The notes below the pieces were generated by a model that had not been told where the DNA came from, made no database searches, and was given only the letters and a program-made list of their open reading frames with translations. From Sporosarcina cyprini (GTDB lineage Bacteria > Bacillota > Bacilli > Bacillales_A > Planococcaceae): a stretch of 64,000 nucleotides of DNA. The stretch covers positions 62,001-126,000 of the forward strand of contig NZ_JAKMHX010000017.1 of assembly GCF_022048975.1 (NCBI RefSeq), in the 5' to 3' direction. Each line of letters opens with the position of its first letter. The first letter of the stretch is position 1. Shown here in pieces: positions 1 through 8,208 of the stretch. A program made the position numbers and the translations under genes.

Positions 1-172
1 CATAAACAGGGTCCATCAAAAGCGACAAGTAGCCAATTTCTCCTTCTCTCCACTCCGCCAGCAGGCTTCTAAACGCATCGAGATACTCTGCATCCGACAC
101 CCCATCCCGCTTTACTTGATCGACAAGCCAGTATTCCTTGTCCTTTTTTATGATTGAAAATAAATCCACCAT
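1..172 (-). CDS. Unidentified protein, N-terminal part only (cut by window edge)
   Basis: An open frame reads leftward from an ATG at 172 to the window edge without a stop, giving 57 residues beginning MVDLFSIIKKDKEYW. The ATG follows GGAGTGGG, a good ribosome binding site. The visible part is charged and helical (many D, E, K, W and L) with no signal peptide or membrane segment. I do not recognise the family. It is transcribed divergently from the sigma gene that starts at 285, so its promoter must lie between 173 and 284. Confidence 0.6.
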   Translation of the reverse strand, partial: MVDLFSIIKKDKEYWLVDQVKRDGVSDAEYLDAFRSLLAEWREGEIGYLSLLMDPVY

Positions 173-248
173 ACCCACTCCATTCTTGTTTGTGTAAACA
201 ATTTAAATGCAATTGCGAAAAAAGACGTTCTTCTTTCGTATTATATAG

Positions 249-264
249 TGTAAGGGCCTTTACA
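249..264 (+). promoter_or_regulatory. Palindromic leader element shared by two ECF sigma genes (copy 1)
   Basis: TGTAAGGGCCTTTACA is a near-palindrome (TGTAA and TTACA arms around GGCC). The 19-base string TAGTGTAAGGGCCTTTACA that contains it occurs identically before the second sigma gene at 22121-22139. In both places it sits about 20-30 bases before the sigma ATG, just upstream of the ribosome binding site. It could be an operator or an mRNA hairpin; the role is inferred from the exact conservation only. Confidence 0.6.
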
Positions 265-284
265 GAATAGCAAAGGAGAAAACT

Positions 285-839
285 ATGAAGTCTACTAACA
301 GGAATTTTATTAGACGTCTCCAATCCGGTAAGGAAGATGCGTTGGAATATATTGTGGATCGCTATATGCCATTGTTAAAAAATGTAGTTCGCCACGTCTT
401 GGGTCCAATTGGGCGCGAGGAATTAATCGGGGAGTGCGTGAATGATGTGTTTTTATCCATCTGGCAAAACGCAAGAAAGTTCCGTGGGTCAGATGCAGAT
501 TCGTTTAAGAATTGGATTTGTGCAGTGGCAAAATACAAAGCGATCGATATTTACAGGAAAGAAGTTAAAAATACGGAGATACCGGCTGAATTCGTGGAAT
601 TGCTTCCCCCTGATGCTCCTACGGGAGAGGTACTTGCAGAAGACCGAGTCAACCAACTGCTGAACCAATTGGACAAGGTTGATCGACAGATTTTCATCAT
701 GCGGTACTTGCTCGGATTCCATCCTGCCGAAATCGCAGAAGTGCTCGACCTAAGCAAGTCGGCTGTCGATAATCGAATTTATCGAGGGAAAAAGAAGTTA
801 CGTGATGACAGGAGGTTTTCTTATGAAGGACATTTATGA
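285..839 (+). CDS. ECF-type RNA polymerase sigma factor
   Basis: This 184-residue protein has the two-domain layout of an extracytoplasmic-function sigma factor. Region 2 is roughly residues 15-105, with the FKNWICAVAKYKAIDIYRK stretch that corresponds to the -10 recognition helix. Region 4 is roughly 125-175, ending in a helix-turn-helix (AEIAEVLDLSKSAVDNRIYRG). The start at 285 is set by AAAGGAG six bases upstream. The 3' end overlaps the start of the DUF4179 gene by 17 bases, so the two are one operon and the neighbour is almost certainly its membrane anti-sigma factor. It closely resembles the product at 22158-22712. The target promoters cannot be read from this window. Confidence 0.9.
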   Translation: MKSTNRNFIRRLQSGKEDALEYIVDRYMPLLKNVVRHVLGPIGREELIGECVNDVFLSIWQNARKFRGSDADSFKNWICAVAKYKAIDIYRKEVKNTEIPAEFVELLPPDAPTGEVLAEDRVNQLLNQLDKVDRQIFIMRYLLGFHPAEIAEVLDLSKSAVDNRIYRGKKKLRDDRRFSYEGHL

Positions 840-1896
840 TTACTTAAATGACGTACAAATAGATGTAGATCGTTATGACGAGGAAGCAGTCAGCGACACT
901 GACAAAAAAAGATTGATCCGTTCTTTGCAACAAAAGATGATAAAGCAGCCCCCCTCTAGATGGAAGAAAAGTATTATGGCTGCATCCATTTCAGCTGGCC
1001 TCCTATCCGCCAGTCTGTTTGGATTATCGTTTACATCTTTTGCACAAGAACTGCCGGTCATCGGGCTTGTGTATAAACTGTTTAGTTCAGATCGCTTTGT
1101 AGATGGGTTTAATGAGAATGCAAACGTGCTTTCTTTGTCCCAAGAAGAAAATGGAGTCAAAATGGTCATTAACGAAGCAGTATTTGATGGAAAGACGCTG
1201 TATATTACGTACGATTTATTTTCAAAGAAAGACCTGGGTGAATCACCACAGATATTGGGATTGCCTAATTTACCTGAGGGTTTACATGAGTTTATAGTTT
1301 CAGGAAACCACGACATAAAGAAGGTCAATGGCACTCATTATGCCGGTATTACACAGGCTACCCTTTATACAGATCATCGTGTTGAAAAAGGAAGTTTTAA
1401 TTTCATAATTAGTGGGATCCAACCGGATGAGGGTATTGATCCTATTAAAGTGAACTGGAATTTCCAATTTGATTTGCATGCTACAGATAATCAGGAGCAA
1501 TTGGTTGATTTGAAATCCGATAAAAATGACGTTACCGTAACAGTTAAACGAATTGTGTATACCCCTATGTCATTTCTCATCTTCTACAACGAAGTCATTA
1601 CTACCGAACTTTTAAGGGAATGGGATTTTATTTCAATAGATATAATTGTTAAAGATGATCTTGGACATATATATGAAAATGAGCATAATGGCGGTTTCGG
1701 ATTAACACACGTGAGACATACGAGTACATTCGAAAAGCTGCATCCAGATGCCACTCGGTTAATTGTAACGCCTATTTTGAAGCTCGCGCAAAAAGACGGG
1801 ACAAATGAAAATGGCAACATCTATCGTAATATCGGAAGCACTGCTCCAAAAGAAGAAATTATTCTGGATGATATAGTCATTGAAATAGAAAAATGA
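823..1896 (+). CDS. DUF4179 membrane protein, probable anti-sigma factor
   Basis: A 357-residue protein with a short cytoplasmic N-terminus (about 48 residues), one transmembrane segment at about residues 49-72 and a large extracytoplasmic DUF4179-type domain starting near ELPVIGLVYKLFSSDRF. This is the layout of the anti-sigma factors paired with ECF sigmas in Bacillales. I chose ATG 823 because AGGAGG lies 7 bases upstream; a GTG at 802 in frame has no such site. It overlaps the sigma gene, which implies translational coupling. The presumed job is to hold the sigma factor at the membrane and release it on an envelope signal; the signal is unknown. Confidence 0.85.
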   Translation: MKDIYDYLNDVQIDVDRYDEEAVSDTDKKRLIRSLQQKMIKQPPSRWKKSIMAASISAGLLSASLFGLSFTSFAQELPVIGLVYKLFSSDRFVDGFNENANVLSLSQEENGVKMVINEAVFDGKTLYITYDLFSKKDLGESPQILGLPNLPEGLHEFIVSGNHDIKKVNGTHYAGITQATLYTDHRVEKGSFNFIISGIQPDEGIDPIKVNWNFQFDLHATDNQEQLVDLKSDKNDVTVTVKRIVYTPMSFLIFYNEVITTELLREWDFISIDIIVKDDLGHIYENEHNGGFGLTHVRHTSTFEKLHPDATRLIVTPILKLAQKDGTNENGNIYRNIGSTAPKEEIILDDIVIEIEK

Positions 1897-1899
1897 TGG

Positions 1900-1934
1900 A
1901 AAAGGAGATGTTTCTACTTAGAACATCTCCTTTT
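1900..1934. terminator. Bidirectional rho-independent terminator
   Basis: A 13-base perfect stem (AAAAGGAGATGTT and its complement) with a 9-base loop, T-rich on the plus side and A-rich before it. It lies between the convergent DUF4179 and oxidoreductase genes and can serve both. Confidence 0.85.
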
Positions 1935-1953
1935 GATTGTATTCAATTTAAGT

Positions 1954-2910
1954 TTACACGCTGACGGAACCAGTCCGCAAAGCCTCCAACACAACCTGAG
2001 AACGATAGCCAACCTCAAAATCATAAATTTCGGCGGCTTGTCCTTTCACCGCTTTCAAGAGCTCATCAACCAGGCGCGGAGCAGCTGCATCCTCAATCGC
2101 CATCTCCTCAAGCAGCTCGCCTGTTTTCCCCCCGCGCAGCGTGCCCCAGTTCTCAAGCGATAGGACGCCATCTGTCCCAAATGCCGTAAACCCGATCTGT
2201 TCTTTGCCGGCCATGCCACTCATGCCTTCAATCAACACGGGCGTGCCGTCCGCCAGCTCAGCGGTTGCGATAATGCCCGTTTCGCAACGGTCAGGATCAG
2301 CAGGCATCTCCAACCGGGTTTGGATGTTGGAAAGATTTCCGAATATCTTCAATGTCTGCTGGATGAAATGCACGCCGACTTCCAAGACGAAGCCGCCTTG
2401 TTCCCGTCCGCCGACCCATTCATTTTTCTGCCAGGCACGCGGCCATTCCGGAAATTGCATCGTCAACTGCAACCGTCTTAATTGCCCCACATAGCCTTCA
2501 CTTATCAACGCGGAAAACTTCGCAGCAGCCGGACCATAATTCAACGGGAAGTTCATCGCATGGACGACACCCGCCTCTTTCGCCGCATCCATCATCTCTT
2601 CTGCTTCTTCTACAGAATTCGCAAGCGGCTTCTCGCAGAGGACATGCTTCTTCGCACGCAGCACATCCATGACAATGGCATGATGATATTTTGGCGGCAC
2701 GGCAACATAAACAAGCTCCACTTTCTCGTCTTCAATCAATCTCTTATAATCTGTATAGAATTGAATACCACCTAATTGATTGGAGGTTTCCTTTGCCAAT
2801 GACTCCAAATGATCACATACAGCTACTACGGACACATCCTCATGTGCTGAAAATTGCACAATCAAGCGTTGGCCGATTGCCCCTAAACCGATAATCCCGA
2901 TCTGTACCAT
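1954..2910 (-). CDS. Gfo/Idh/MocA family NAD(P)-dependent oxidoreductase
   Basis: A 318-residue protein with an N-terminal Rossmann fold (GLGAIG at residues 8-13) and the family EKP motif at 93-95, whose lysine is usually catalytic. The C-terminal domain carries the GGFVLEVGVHFIQQ stretch that matches the conserved helix of GFO_IDH_MocA_C. The start at 2910 is supported by AAAGGAGG 8 bases upstream; the longer frame to 2961 lacks a site. Enzymes of this family oxidise or reduce sugars, inositols or related polyols; the substrate cannot be told from sequence. It is a single-gene unit between a convergent neighbour and a divergent one. Confidence 0.88.
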   Translation of the reverse strand: MVQIGIIGLGAIGQRLIVQFSAHEDVSVVAVCDHLESLAKETSNQLGGIQFYTDYKRLIEDEKVELVYVAVPPKYHHAIVMDVLRAKKHVLCEKPLANSVEEAEEMMDAAKEAGVVHAMNFPLNYGPAAAKFSALISEGYVGQLRRLQLTMQFPEWPRAWQKNEWVGGREQGGFVLEVGVHFIQQTLKIFGNLSNIQTRLEMPADPDRCETGIIATAELADGTPVLIEGMSGMAGKEQIGFTAFGTDGVLSLENWGTLRGGKTGELLEEMAIEDAAAPRLVDELLKAVKGQAAEIYDFEVGYRSQVVLEALRTGSVSV

Positions 2911-3053
2911 GAAACATCCTCCTTTTTTTCTATCGTACAATAGAGACTGGATGATTGTCATGGTTTCATTGCGAAAGACTGTTGCAGAGCAGATGAAACT
3001 TTTGTCCCTTTTCTCCGTAAAGTTAACAACGAAGAATTGTGGAGGGTACCTCT

Positions 3054-3548
3054 ATGTATAATCGTCCGAAACTTACCATTTCAAAAACCTTATTGGAAAA
3101 AGTGGCTGATCTGATTGGCTTTATCGTTTTCATCTCATGGATTGGCTATCTTGTCTATGCTTGGGGCCAGCTGCCTGATCAAGTGCCCGGCCATTTTGAT
3201 GCAGCCGGAAACATAGATCGATGGGGATCCAAGTGGGAACTAATCATTTTGCCGATCATTGCCGCCATTTTAACTGTGTTCATGGCCTTTTTGGAAAAGC
3301 ATCCAGAATGGCACAACTACATGAATTTAAATGAGTCCAATATTGAATTTCAATACAAGAATTCACGGCTATTGCTAAACATCATGAAAAATGAAATTCT
3401 TTTTTTCTTAGCGTATATCAGTTTCCGTTCTCTCCAAGTGTCTCTGGGCAAAGCTGATTCTCTTGGCATCGCCTTTTTACCTGTTTTTCTCATCGTCCTA
3501 TTCGGGACCATGATTTTCTTTATCGTTCGATCATTGCGGAAAAAGTGA
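3054..3548 (+). CDS. DUF1648 integral membrane protein
   Basis: A 164-residue membrane protein. After a basic N-terminus there is a first membrane helix (about residues 20-41), then the DUF1648 signature LPDQVPGHFDAAGNIDRWGSK, then three further hydrophobic segments (about 62-80, 112-130 and 138-160). DUF1648 occurs in SdpI-like immunity proteins and in many small Firmicute membrane proteins; the precise role here is unknown. ATG 3054 is preceded by GGAGGG, so the five extra codons upstream from GTG 3039 are unlikely to be used. No sdp toxin genes are adjacent. Confidence 0.8.
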   Translation: MYNRPKLTISKTLLEKVADLIGFIVFISWIGYLVYAWGQLPDQVPGHFDAAGNIDRWGSKWELIILPIIAAILTVFMAFLEKHPEWHNYMNLNESNIEFQYKNSRLLLNIMKNEILFFLAYISFRSLQVSLGKADSLGIAFLPVFLIVLFGTMIFFIVRSLRKK

Positions 3549-3592
3549 CGGGCTATTGTGTGCCAAGCAAGGGAGATGAATGGACACGACGT

Positions 3593-4135
3593 CTATTCAT
3601 CTTCCAGCCAGCTGATGGAATAAAACAAATTGCATAACCCATCATGATACCCCCAACCGATTCCATCACTCATTCTGACCACACGATACAACCGCTCCTC
3701 CAAATGCTTGCCTGCTGTACTGTCCCCCTCACAAAAATCCACGACCTTTTCATACATGGACAGCATGCTGTTGTAAAAAGGGAGATCAATATCGCCATAG
3801 GTGGCTGTAAATTCAGTTCCCAGCTCCACGTAATAAAGCATCAGATCCACAGTTTGCTCCTCGTCTCCGGTCAGCTTTTTGAAATCACTGATCGCCTTTT
3901 TCGCAACAGCCAATCGTAGCTTGCCATGTCCCCGTTCCGGAAAGAATTCATTCTTAATTTCACTTTTTGCCCGTTCCACTAGATCAGCCACTGCTGATTC
4001 ACCTGAAAACTTGACTGCAAAATAGTCTTGAACACTCTTATTGTTTTTATGTATTTCCACCATCATCTCAATTAACATCTTTTTATCCAGCAGATTCAAA
4101 TGCTTTTTCAACTCAGATACTTTTAGTTTCTTCAT
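3593..4135 (-). CDS. DUF6155-like cytoplasmic protein
   Basis: A 180-residue soluble, helical protein beginning MKKLKVSELKKHLNLLDKK, a beginning typical of the DUF6155 family as I remember it. The middle is charged and ends in an acidic tail (WLEDE). There is no membrane segment, no catalytic motif I recognise and no obvious DNA-binding domain. An inverted repeat at about 3576-3600 at its 3' end could act as a weak terminator between it and the convergent DUF1648 gene. Function is unknown. Confidence 0.7.
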   Translation of the reverse strand: MKKLKVSELKKHLNLLDKKMLIEMMVEIHKNNKSVQDYFAVKFSGESAVADLVERAKSEIKNEFFPERGHGKLRLAVAKKAISDFKKLTGDEEQTVDLMLYYVELGTEFTATYGDIDLPFYNSMLSMYEKVVDFCEGDSTAGKHLEERLYRVVRMSDGIGWGYHDGLCNLFYSISWLEDE

Positions 4136-4179
4136 AAATGTCGCTGCCTTTCCTCATTTATTATGATCCCATTATAATG

Positions 4180-4214
4180 AAAACAGGCCTGGGAATCTCC
4201 CGCGGCCTGTTTTT
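4180..4214 (-). terminator. Terminator after the 92-residue membrane protein gene
   Basis: ACAGGCC and GGCCTGT form a stem with flanking A/T runs; read on the minus strand the right arm continues into TTTTCATT. It abuts the stop of the gene that ends at 4214. Confidence 0.7.
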
Positions 4215-4492
4215 CATTTAGTCGTTTTGTCCTTCAATTGGTCCACATACTGCTTGGCCTCCAGCAAGGAAAAGCCAAACCGTTCCCTCGCCTCTTTCAC
4301 GGCTTGCACTTCCTTACCTTTCCGCAATAAGGCAAGCACTTCCTCAGAGACCGGTGTTTCAATTTCCATATGCTTCAGCAACCGTTCCAACAATCTATCC
4401 TGCCGCTTAACCCTTTCTTCGACCATCGCCAGCTTTGAATAAAACATCAGCGCTATTCCAAGTAAAATTACAACGATCAAGATAATTATCAT
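4214..4492 (-). CDS. Small membrane-anchored protein with an L7/L12 C-terminal-like motif
   Basis: 92 residues: an N-terminal membrane helix (residues 2-21), a charged coiled region (about 24-45), then a segment LRKGKEVQAVKEARERFGFS followed by LLEAKQYVDQL that resembles the helix-turn-helix face of the ribosomal L7/L12 C-terminal domain (the VKEATGLGLKEAKDLVD pattern). It is not ribosomal L7/L12 itself: it lacks the dimerisation domain and is tethered to the membrane. It lies 19 bases after the YjgB-like lipoprotein gene on the same strand and may be cotranscribed. Function is unknown. Confidence 0.7.
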   Translation of the reverse strand: MIIILIVVILLGIALMFYSKLAMVEERVKRQDRLLERLLKHMEIETPVSEEVLALLRKGKEVQAVKEARERFGFSLLEAKQYVDQLKDKTTK

Positions 4493-4511
4493 ACATAATC
4501 CCCCCTTGCCA

Positions 4512-5174
4512 TCACCCTTGCCATTTCTTCAAATTCACATGATCGGGCGTCCCGTTGTCCCCGATAATGAACTGTAATTCGAACTCCCCTACATGATAGC
4601 GTATATTCTTTTCGCCTGTCGCTTCTATCTTCCGAATATCATCCGGTTTTCCAAGCTGCTCTGTCAAATCCTCTTCAGTAATCCCACCGAGGTTCGTCTG
4701 GCGTTCTACATTTGTTCCAAAATATCGGGCTTCCTCGAGAACCCCGTCCCCATCGTATTTGAATGCGACGGAAGGATTGCCCATCGAGCCATGATAGTGC
4801 TCATAGCCCTGATCCTTCTCTTCCGCCTCGCCAATTGTATTGTATACGTCCTTCCTCGTCGTCTTTCCAATCACAAAGCCTTGATCCGGACGATATACTT
4901 TCCCTTCCTTCGCACGTGCCGCCAAGTCTTTCAGCGTATCCAGCGCCATTTGTTTCTGCTCGTCTTCTACTGAGGTTTCGGGCGATTGAGATTCCGTCTG
5001 CCCTTTGGATGTATCCTTTCCGGTTGATTCGTTATCGGCAGCATCATTTGTTTCATTCGTCACGGGCGGCTTGTTCTCTGCTCCGGTCTGACCGTTATTA
5101 TCGTTTGCCTTCGTACATCCGGCGACGAGAACGGAGATCGCTGCAACCATTAGCATCCATTTTATTCGTTCCAT
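4512..5174 (-). CDS. YjgB/DUF4309-like lipoprotein
   Basis: A 220-residue exported lipoprotein. The signal sequence MERIKWMLMVAAISVLVAGC ends in a lipobox (VAGC, acylated cysteine at residue 20), followed by a low-complexity linker rich in N, D, E, T and S (about 21-75) and a DUF4309/YjgB-type domain (about 80-220) with the GFVIGKTTRKDVYNTIGEAE stretch. It would sit on the outer face of the cell membrane. ATG 5174 has AAGGAG 7-8 bases upstream; the frame extends to 5195 without a second site. The function of the family is not established. Confidence 0.8.
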   Translation of the reverse strand: MERIKWMLMVAAISVLVAGCTKANDNNGQTGAENKPPVTNETNDAADNESTGKDTSKGQTESQSPETSVEDEQKQMALDTLKDLAARAKEGKVYRPDQGFVIGKTTRKDVYNTIGEAEEKDQGYEHYHGSMGNPSVAFKYDGDGVLEEARYFGTNVERQTNLGGITEEDLTEQLGKPDDIRKIEATGEKNIRYHVGEFELQFIIGDNGTPDHVNLKKWQG

Positions 5175-5235
5175 AAAACTTCTCCTTCCGGTCATAAGAT
5201 ATTTCCCATTCTTCTCTTTTTCCCTTTTGTTGTCA

Positions 5236-5277
5236 ATGAAAAACGAAAAGAGACGGCCTCCGAAAAGACCGTCTTTC
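5236..5277 (-). terminator. Terminator after the MFS exporter gene
   Basis: AGACGG and CCGTCT arms around a 10-14 base loop; on the minus strand the hairpin is followed by CTTTTCGTTTTT. It lies just after the stop of the exporter at 5283. Confidence 0.75.
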
Positions 5278-5282
5278 CTTCG

Positions 5283-6920
5283 TTATGGCTGTGGTTGGTG
5301 CTTCTTCGTCCCTTGATGTTTTTGAAACTCTTTCCGCATCTTGTCTTCTGCAGAAACAAGAGGGATTGCCCGGAGGAAGACAGCAAATAGAACAGCAATG
5401 ACCATAATGATTCCCCCGGCTAAAAACGTTGTCGTTAAGGCGTCGGCGAACACATCTTTCACTGCGGTAATCATTTGTTCTGCCACTGGCTGCAAATCCG
5501 CAGGCAAAGCCTTTTGGAGCTGTTCCAGTCTCGGCTGATCCAGCAAGACCTCGGGATTCATCAGCGCTCCGAATTGCTGTGCTTGCTCTGGCGGAAGTGA
5601 AGCAGCCGTATTCATGCTGCCGTCCGTAAACATTTCCTTCATGCTAGTGGCCATCCGAGAGCTCATAATTGCCCCCAGGATTCCGATTCCCATCGTATTC
5701 CCGAGCGATCGGAACAGCTGAGAGGAGGCAGAAGCAACACCAAGCTGTCTCATGCTGACAGCATTCTGAACGGTCAAGGAAAATACTGGCATACTGGCGC
5801 CCAGCCCTAATCCAACGATGCATAAATAGCTGATCAGGACGTAGATCGGCGTATTGATATTAATGAAGTAAAGCAAGAAAATCCCCAGTGCGGTCACGCT
5901 TAACCCCGTAATGGCAAGGCCTTTATATTTCCCGGACTTCGTCATGTACGCACCTGCAAAGGTCGTCGCGAACACCATAACGATGGACATTGGCATCATA
6001 ATATAACCGGAACCGCTCGGGGAAATTCCTTTAACCCCCTGAATGAAGAACGGCGTGTAGATCATAACGCCCATCATGCCCATGCCAAGCAAGAAACCTG
6101 CAATGTTGGAAACCGTTACGATGTCATTCTTGAACAAGGAAAGTGGCAGGACTGGCGTCTTCACCTTTGTTTCTGTAATCATAAAGGCAAGTAACGCCAC
6201 GATCGTCAGGCCGAACAAACCGAGAATCTGCCAGGATCCCCATGCATATTTACCGACTCCTTCCCCGGCGAAACTAAACGCCATCAAGACGGACACGATC
6301 GTCACCGTCAAAAAGAAAGATCCAAAATAGTCGATGGACTCGCCTTCTCTTCTCGGAACTTTCGGAAATAGCTTGAAGATCATCGCGAACGCGACAAGGC
6401 CAAGCGGGAGGAAGATCCAGAACACCCAGTGCCAATCAAGATGGTCGACAATAAAACCGCCCATAAGCGGACCGAGCACACTCGATATTCCGAAGATCCC
6501 GCTCATTGCTCCGGTCCATTTCGCCCGTTCCCTCGGCAGATAGAGGTCACCGACAGCAGTGAAGGCATTTGACATAATCATCCCGCCGCCGATCCCTGTA
6601 ATACCCCGGAAGATGATCAATTGGAAAATGTCCTGCGAAAAGCCGGACAGGAAGGACCCAATCATGAAAAAGGCGATCCCTGCCAATAAAAATGGCTTCC
6701 GTCCATAAATATCCGACAGCTTTCCGACGAGTATGGTCGATACCGCCATCGTTAAAAGATAGATGGTAATGACCCATGTGTAATAGTCCATACCGCCAAG
6801 CTTTGCAATAATTCTCGGCATCGCTACCCCGATAATTGTCTGGTTAATGGCGGAGAAAAACATCGCTGCCATGATGGCAAGCATAATGGACACTTTTTTC
6901 TTATCTGATAAATGATTCAT
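5283..6920 (-). CDS. DHA2 (EmrB/QacA-type) multidrug efflux MFS transporter
   Basis: A 545-residue polytopic protein with about 14 membrane helices, the size and helix number of the DHA2 drug:proton antiporters. The A-motif between helices 2 and 3 reads GKLSDIYGRKPFLL, and the C-motif region in helix 5 has GISSVLGPLMGGFIVD. An extracytoplasmic loop of about 60 residues precedes the last helix, as in related exporters. Its start overlaps the stop of the upstream MarR gene (ATGA, 6917-6920), so regulator and pump form one operon. Expected role: proton-driven export of lipophilic or cationic compounds, de-repressed when MarR binds ligand. Confidence 0.9.
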   Translation of the reverse strand: MNHLSDKKKVSIMLAIMAAMFFSAINQTIIGVAMPRIIAKLGGMDYYTWVITIYLLTMAVSTILVGKLSDIYGRKPFLLAGIAFFMIGSFLSGFSQDIFQLIIFRGITGIGGGMIMSNAFTAVGDLYLPRERAKWTGAMSGIFGISSVLGPLMGGFIVDHLDWHWVFWIFLPLGLVAFAMIFKLFPKVPRREGESIDYFGSFFLTVTIVSVLMAFSFAGEGVGKYAWGSWQILGLFGLTIVALLAFMITETKVKTPVLPLSLFKNDIVTVSNIAGFLLGMGMMGVMIYTPFFIQGVKGISPSGSGYIMMPMSIVMVFATTFAGAYMTKSGKYKGLAITGLSVTALGIFLLYFININTPIYVLISYLCIVGLGLGASMPVFSLTVQNAVSMRQLGVASASSQLFRSLGNTMGIGILGAIMSSRMATSMKEMFTDGSMNTAASLPPEQAQQFGALMNPEVLLDQPRLEQLQKALPADLQPVAEQMITAVKDVFADALTTTFLAGGIIMVIAVLFAVFLRAIPLVSAEDKMRKEFQKHQGTKKHQPQP

Positions 6921-7366
6921 GCCATCCCTTCCTTTCTGAGCAAATCGATATTAGCCGCAGCCTGTTCAAAGGTAGCTGTCATATGTTGAAGATCTGTTTC
7001 AGACAGGTGTCCAAAAACGGTTTTCATTGTCTTCCTGCCTTCGTTTCGCAACTGCTCCATCGTCTCCCGGCCCTTGTCGGTAATCTCTAAATAAACAACA
7101 CGACGATCGACCTCATCGCGTTTCCTCTCAATATAGCCTTGTTCAATTAATTTATCGGAAGCGGTCGTCACAGCACCCGCCGTCAGATGAAGGGCATCCG
7201 CCAACTCTGACATTCGCAAAGGTCCTTTCCGCTCAAGCATAAAAATGAGATACGACTGGGAGCCTGGAAGATGCTGTTCAAAAATCTTTGACCACATATG
7301 CCCCATATTTCTCGTTACCGACCAAAACAACTCCTCGAAACGGGAGAATGCTTCATTATTTTTCAT
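6917..7366 (-). CDS. MarR family transcriptional regulator of the adjacent exporter
   Basis: 149 residues with a winged helix-turn-helix: helices around LRMSELADALHLTAGAVTTA (residues 51-72) and the wing RKRDEVDRRVVYLEITDKG (83-102, with the DRR signature of MarR proteins). First gene of a two-gene operon with the DHA2 exporter. The promoter with an inverted repeat at 7389-7425 suggests autorepression. Ligand unknown. Confidence 0.9.
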   Translation of the reverse strand: MKNNEAFSRFEELFWSVTRNMGHMWSKIFEQHLPGSQSYLIFMLERKGPLRMSELADALHLTAGAVTTASDKLIEQGYIERKRDEVDRRVVYLEITDKGRETMEQLRNEGRKTMKTVFGHLSETDLQHMTATFEQAAANIDLLRKEGMA

Positions 7367-7388
7367 CCCAATACTTCCCCTCGCGTAT

Positions 7389-7425
7389 ATTTTATCAATT
7401 AAATACTTTAATCATCAAAGCATTT
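7389..7425 (-). promoter_or_regulatory. MarR-exporter promoter with candidate MarR operator
   Basis: On the minus strand TTGATG (7413-7418) and TAAAAT (7389-7394) are separated by 18 bases, a good SigA-type promoter. AAATACTTT (7401-7409) and AAAGCATTT (7417-7425) form an inverted repeat with 8 of 9 bases complementary, covering the spacer and -35. That position fits repression by the MarR protein it drives. Confidence 0.6.
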
Positions 7426-7541
7426 ATTAGTATACGTAGTGGGAACTATCCTGTCAATCTACTTGTTTGGGTTTAGACCAAAATGTTTCGGGTATTCTAT
7501 GAATCATGTTTTGCCGGTTTTAGTTGGGATGTGATTTAAAA

Positions 7542-8132
7542 ATGTTTGGACTATCTGATCTCGTATCCCTTGTCATTTCAGCTTTTATCATCTTGCCAAT
7601 TGTCGTCTTCATTCGCGAGTCGGGATATTTGATTGTCAGCTGGCTATTTGGGGTTATTGAACCGAGACTTACCATCGGGTCAGGTCCCCGTATTCTTAAA
7701 ATCGGCATGCTTGATATCCGGAAGTATTATCACTTGTATAGTTGGTTTTCGTACGATGGATTAAAACGAAAAAGCAAATTCGCATATATTTGCATTTACT
7801 CAGGGCCGATTCTGATGAATCTCACCCTTGCCCTCCTCATTAATTTCCTTGTCGCGAATGGGTGGGGCGAAGAATATAAGACTTTTTGGGATCGTTTTGT
7901 GTTCTATGCTTTTTACTATGTATTATTCGATATCGTTCCGATGATGACAGTAAACGGGAAGCCGAACAACGGGATGATTATTTACGAAATGATCCGGTAT
8001 GGAAAGCGGGTCGATAATAATAACGAATCCTTTCTGCCCGCTACTTCAAAGGTGGAAGAGGAATATCAGGAACATATGAAGGAAATAAAGGAAATGGAAA
8101 AGGAGTGCAAAGAGGATCAGGATGACAGCTGA
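7542..8132 (+). CDS. Degenerate site-2-protease-like (M50-like) membrane protein
   Basis: 196 residues with an N-terminal membrane helix (about 5-35) containing FIRESGYLIVSW where M50 proteases have a zinc-binding HExxH helix: the first histidine is R and the second is Y, so only the glutamate remains. Further on, GPILMNLTLALLINF matches the GP-x-x-N-x-x-x-A segment and FDIVPMMTVNGKPNNG matches the N-x-x-P...DG metal-ligand segment, with the aspartate replaced. The fold assignment is inference from these three aligned positions. The start is ATG 7542 behind GGATGTGAT. The C-terminus (about 150-196) is a charged, probably coiled tail. Unlikely to be a zinc protease. Confidence 0.65.
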   Translation: MFGLSDLVSLVISAFIILPIVVFIRESGYLIVSWLFGVIEPRLTIGSGPRILKIGMLDIRKYYHLYSWFSYDGLKRKSKFAYICIYSGPILMNLTLALLINFLVANGWGEEYKTFWDRFVFYAFYYVLFDIVPMMTVNGKPNNGMIIYEMIRYGKRVDNNNESFLPATSKVEEEYQEHMKEIKEMEKECKEDQDDS

Positions 8133-8208
8133 CGAGGCATTCTTCCAAAAAAGGATGCATGTCTTTTGCTATCTTGCAAATACTACCTTCGAACAGGAGG
8201 GATTTTTC

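Noticed and set aside
8122..8208. ATG 8122 as start of the AhpD-like protein
   Set aside because: The extra residues are not typical of the family and overlap the previous gene, whereas GTG 8209 has a perfect AGGAGG at 8 bases.
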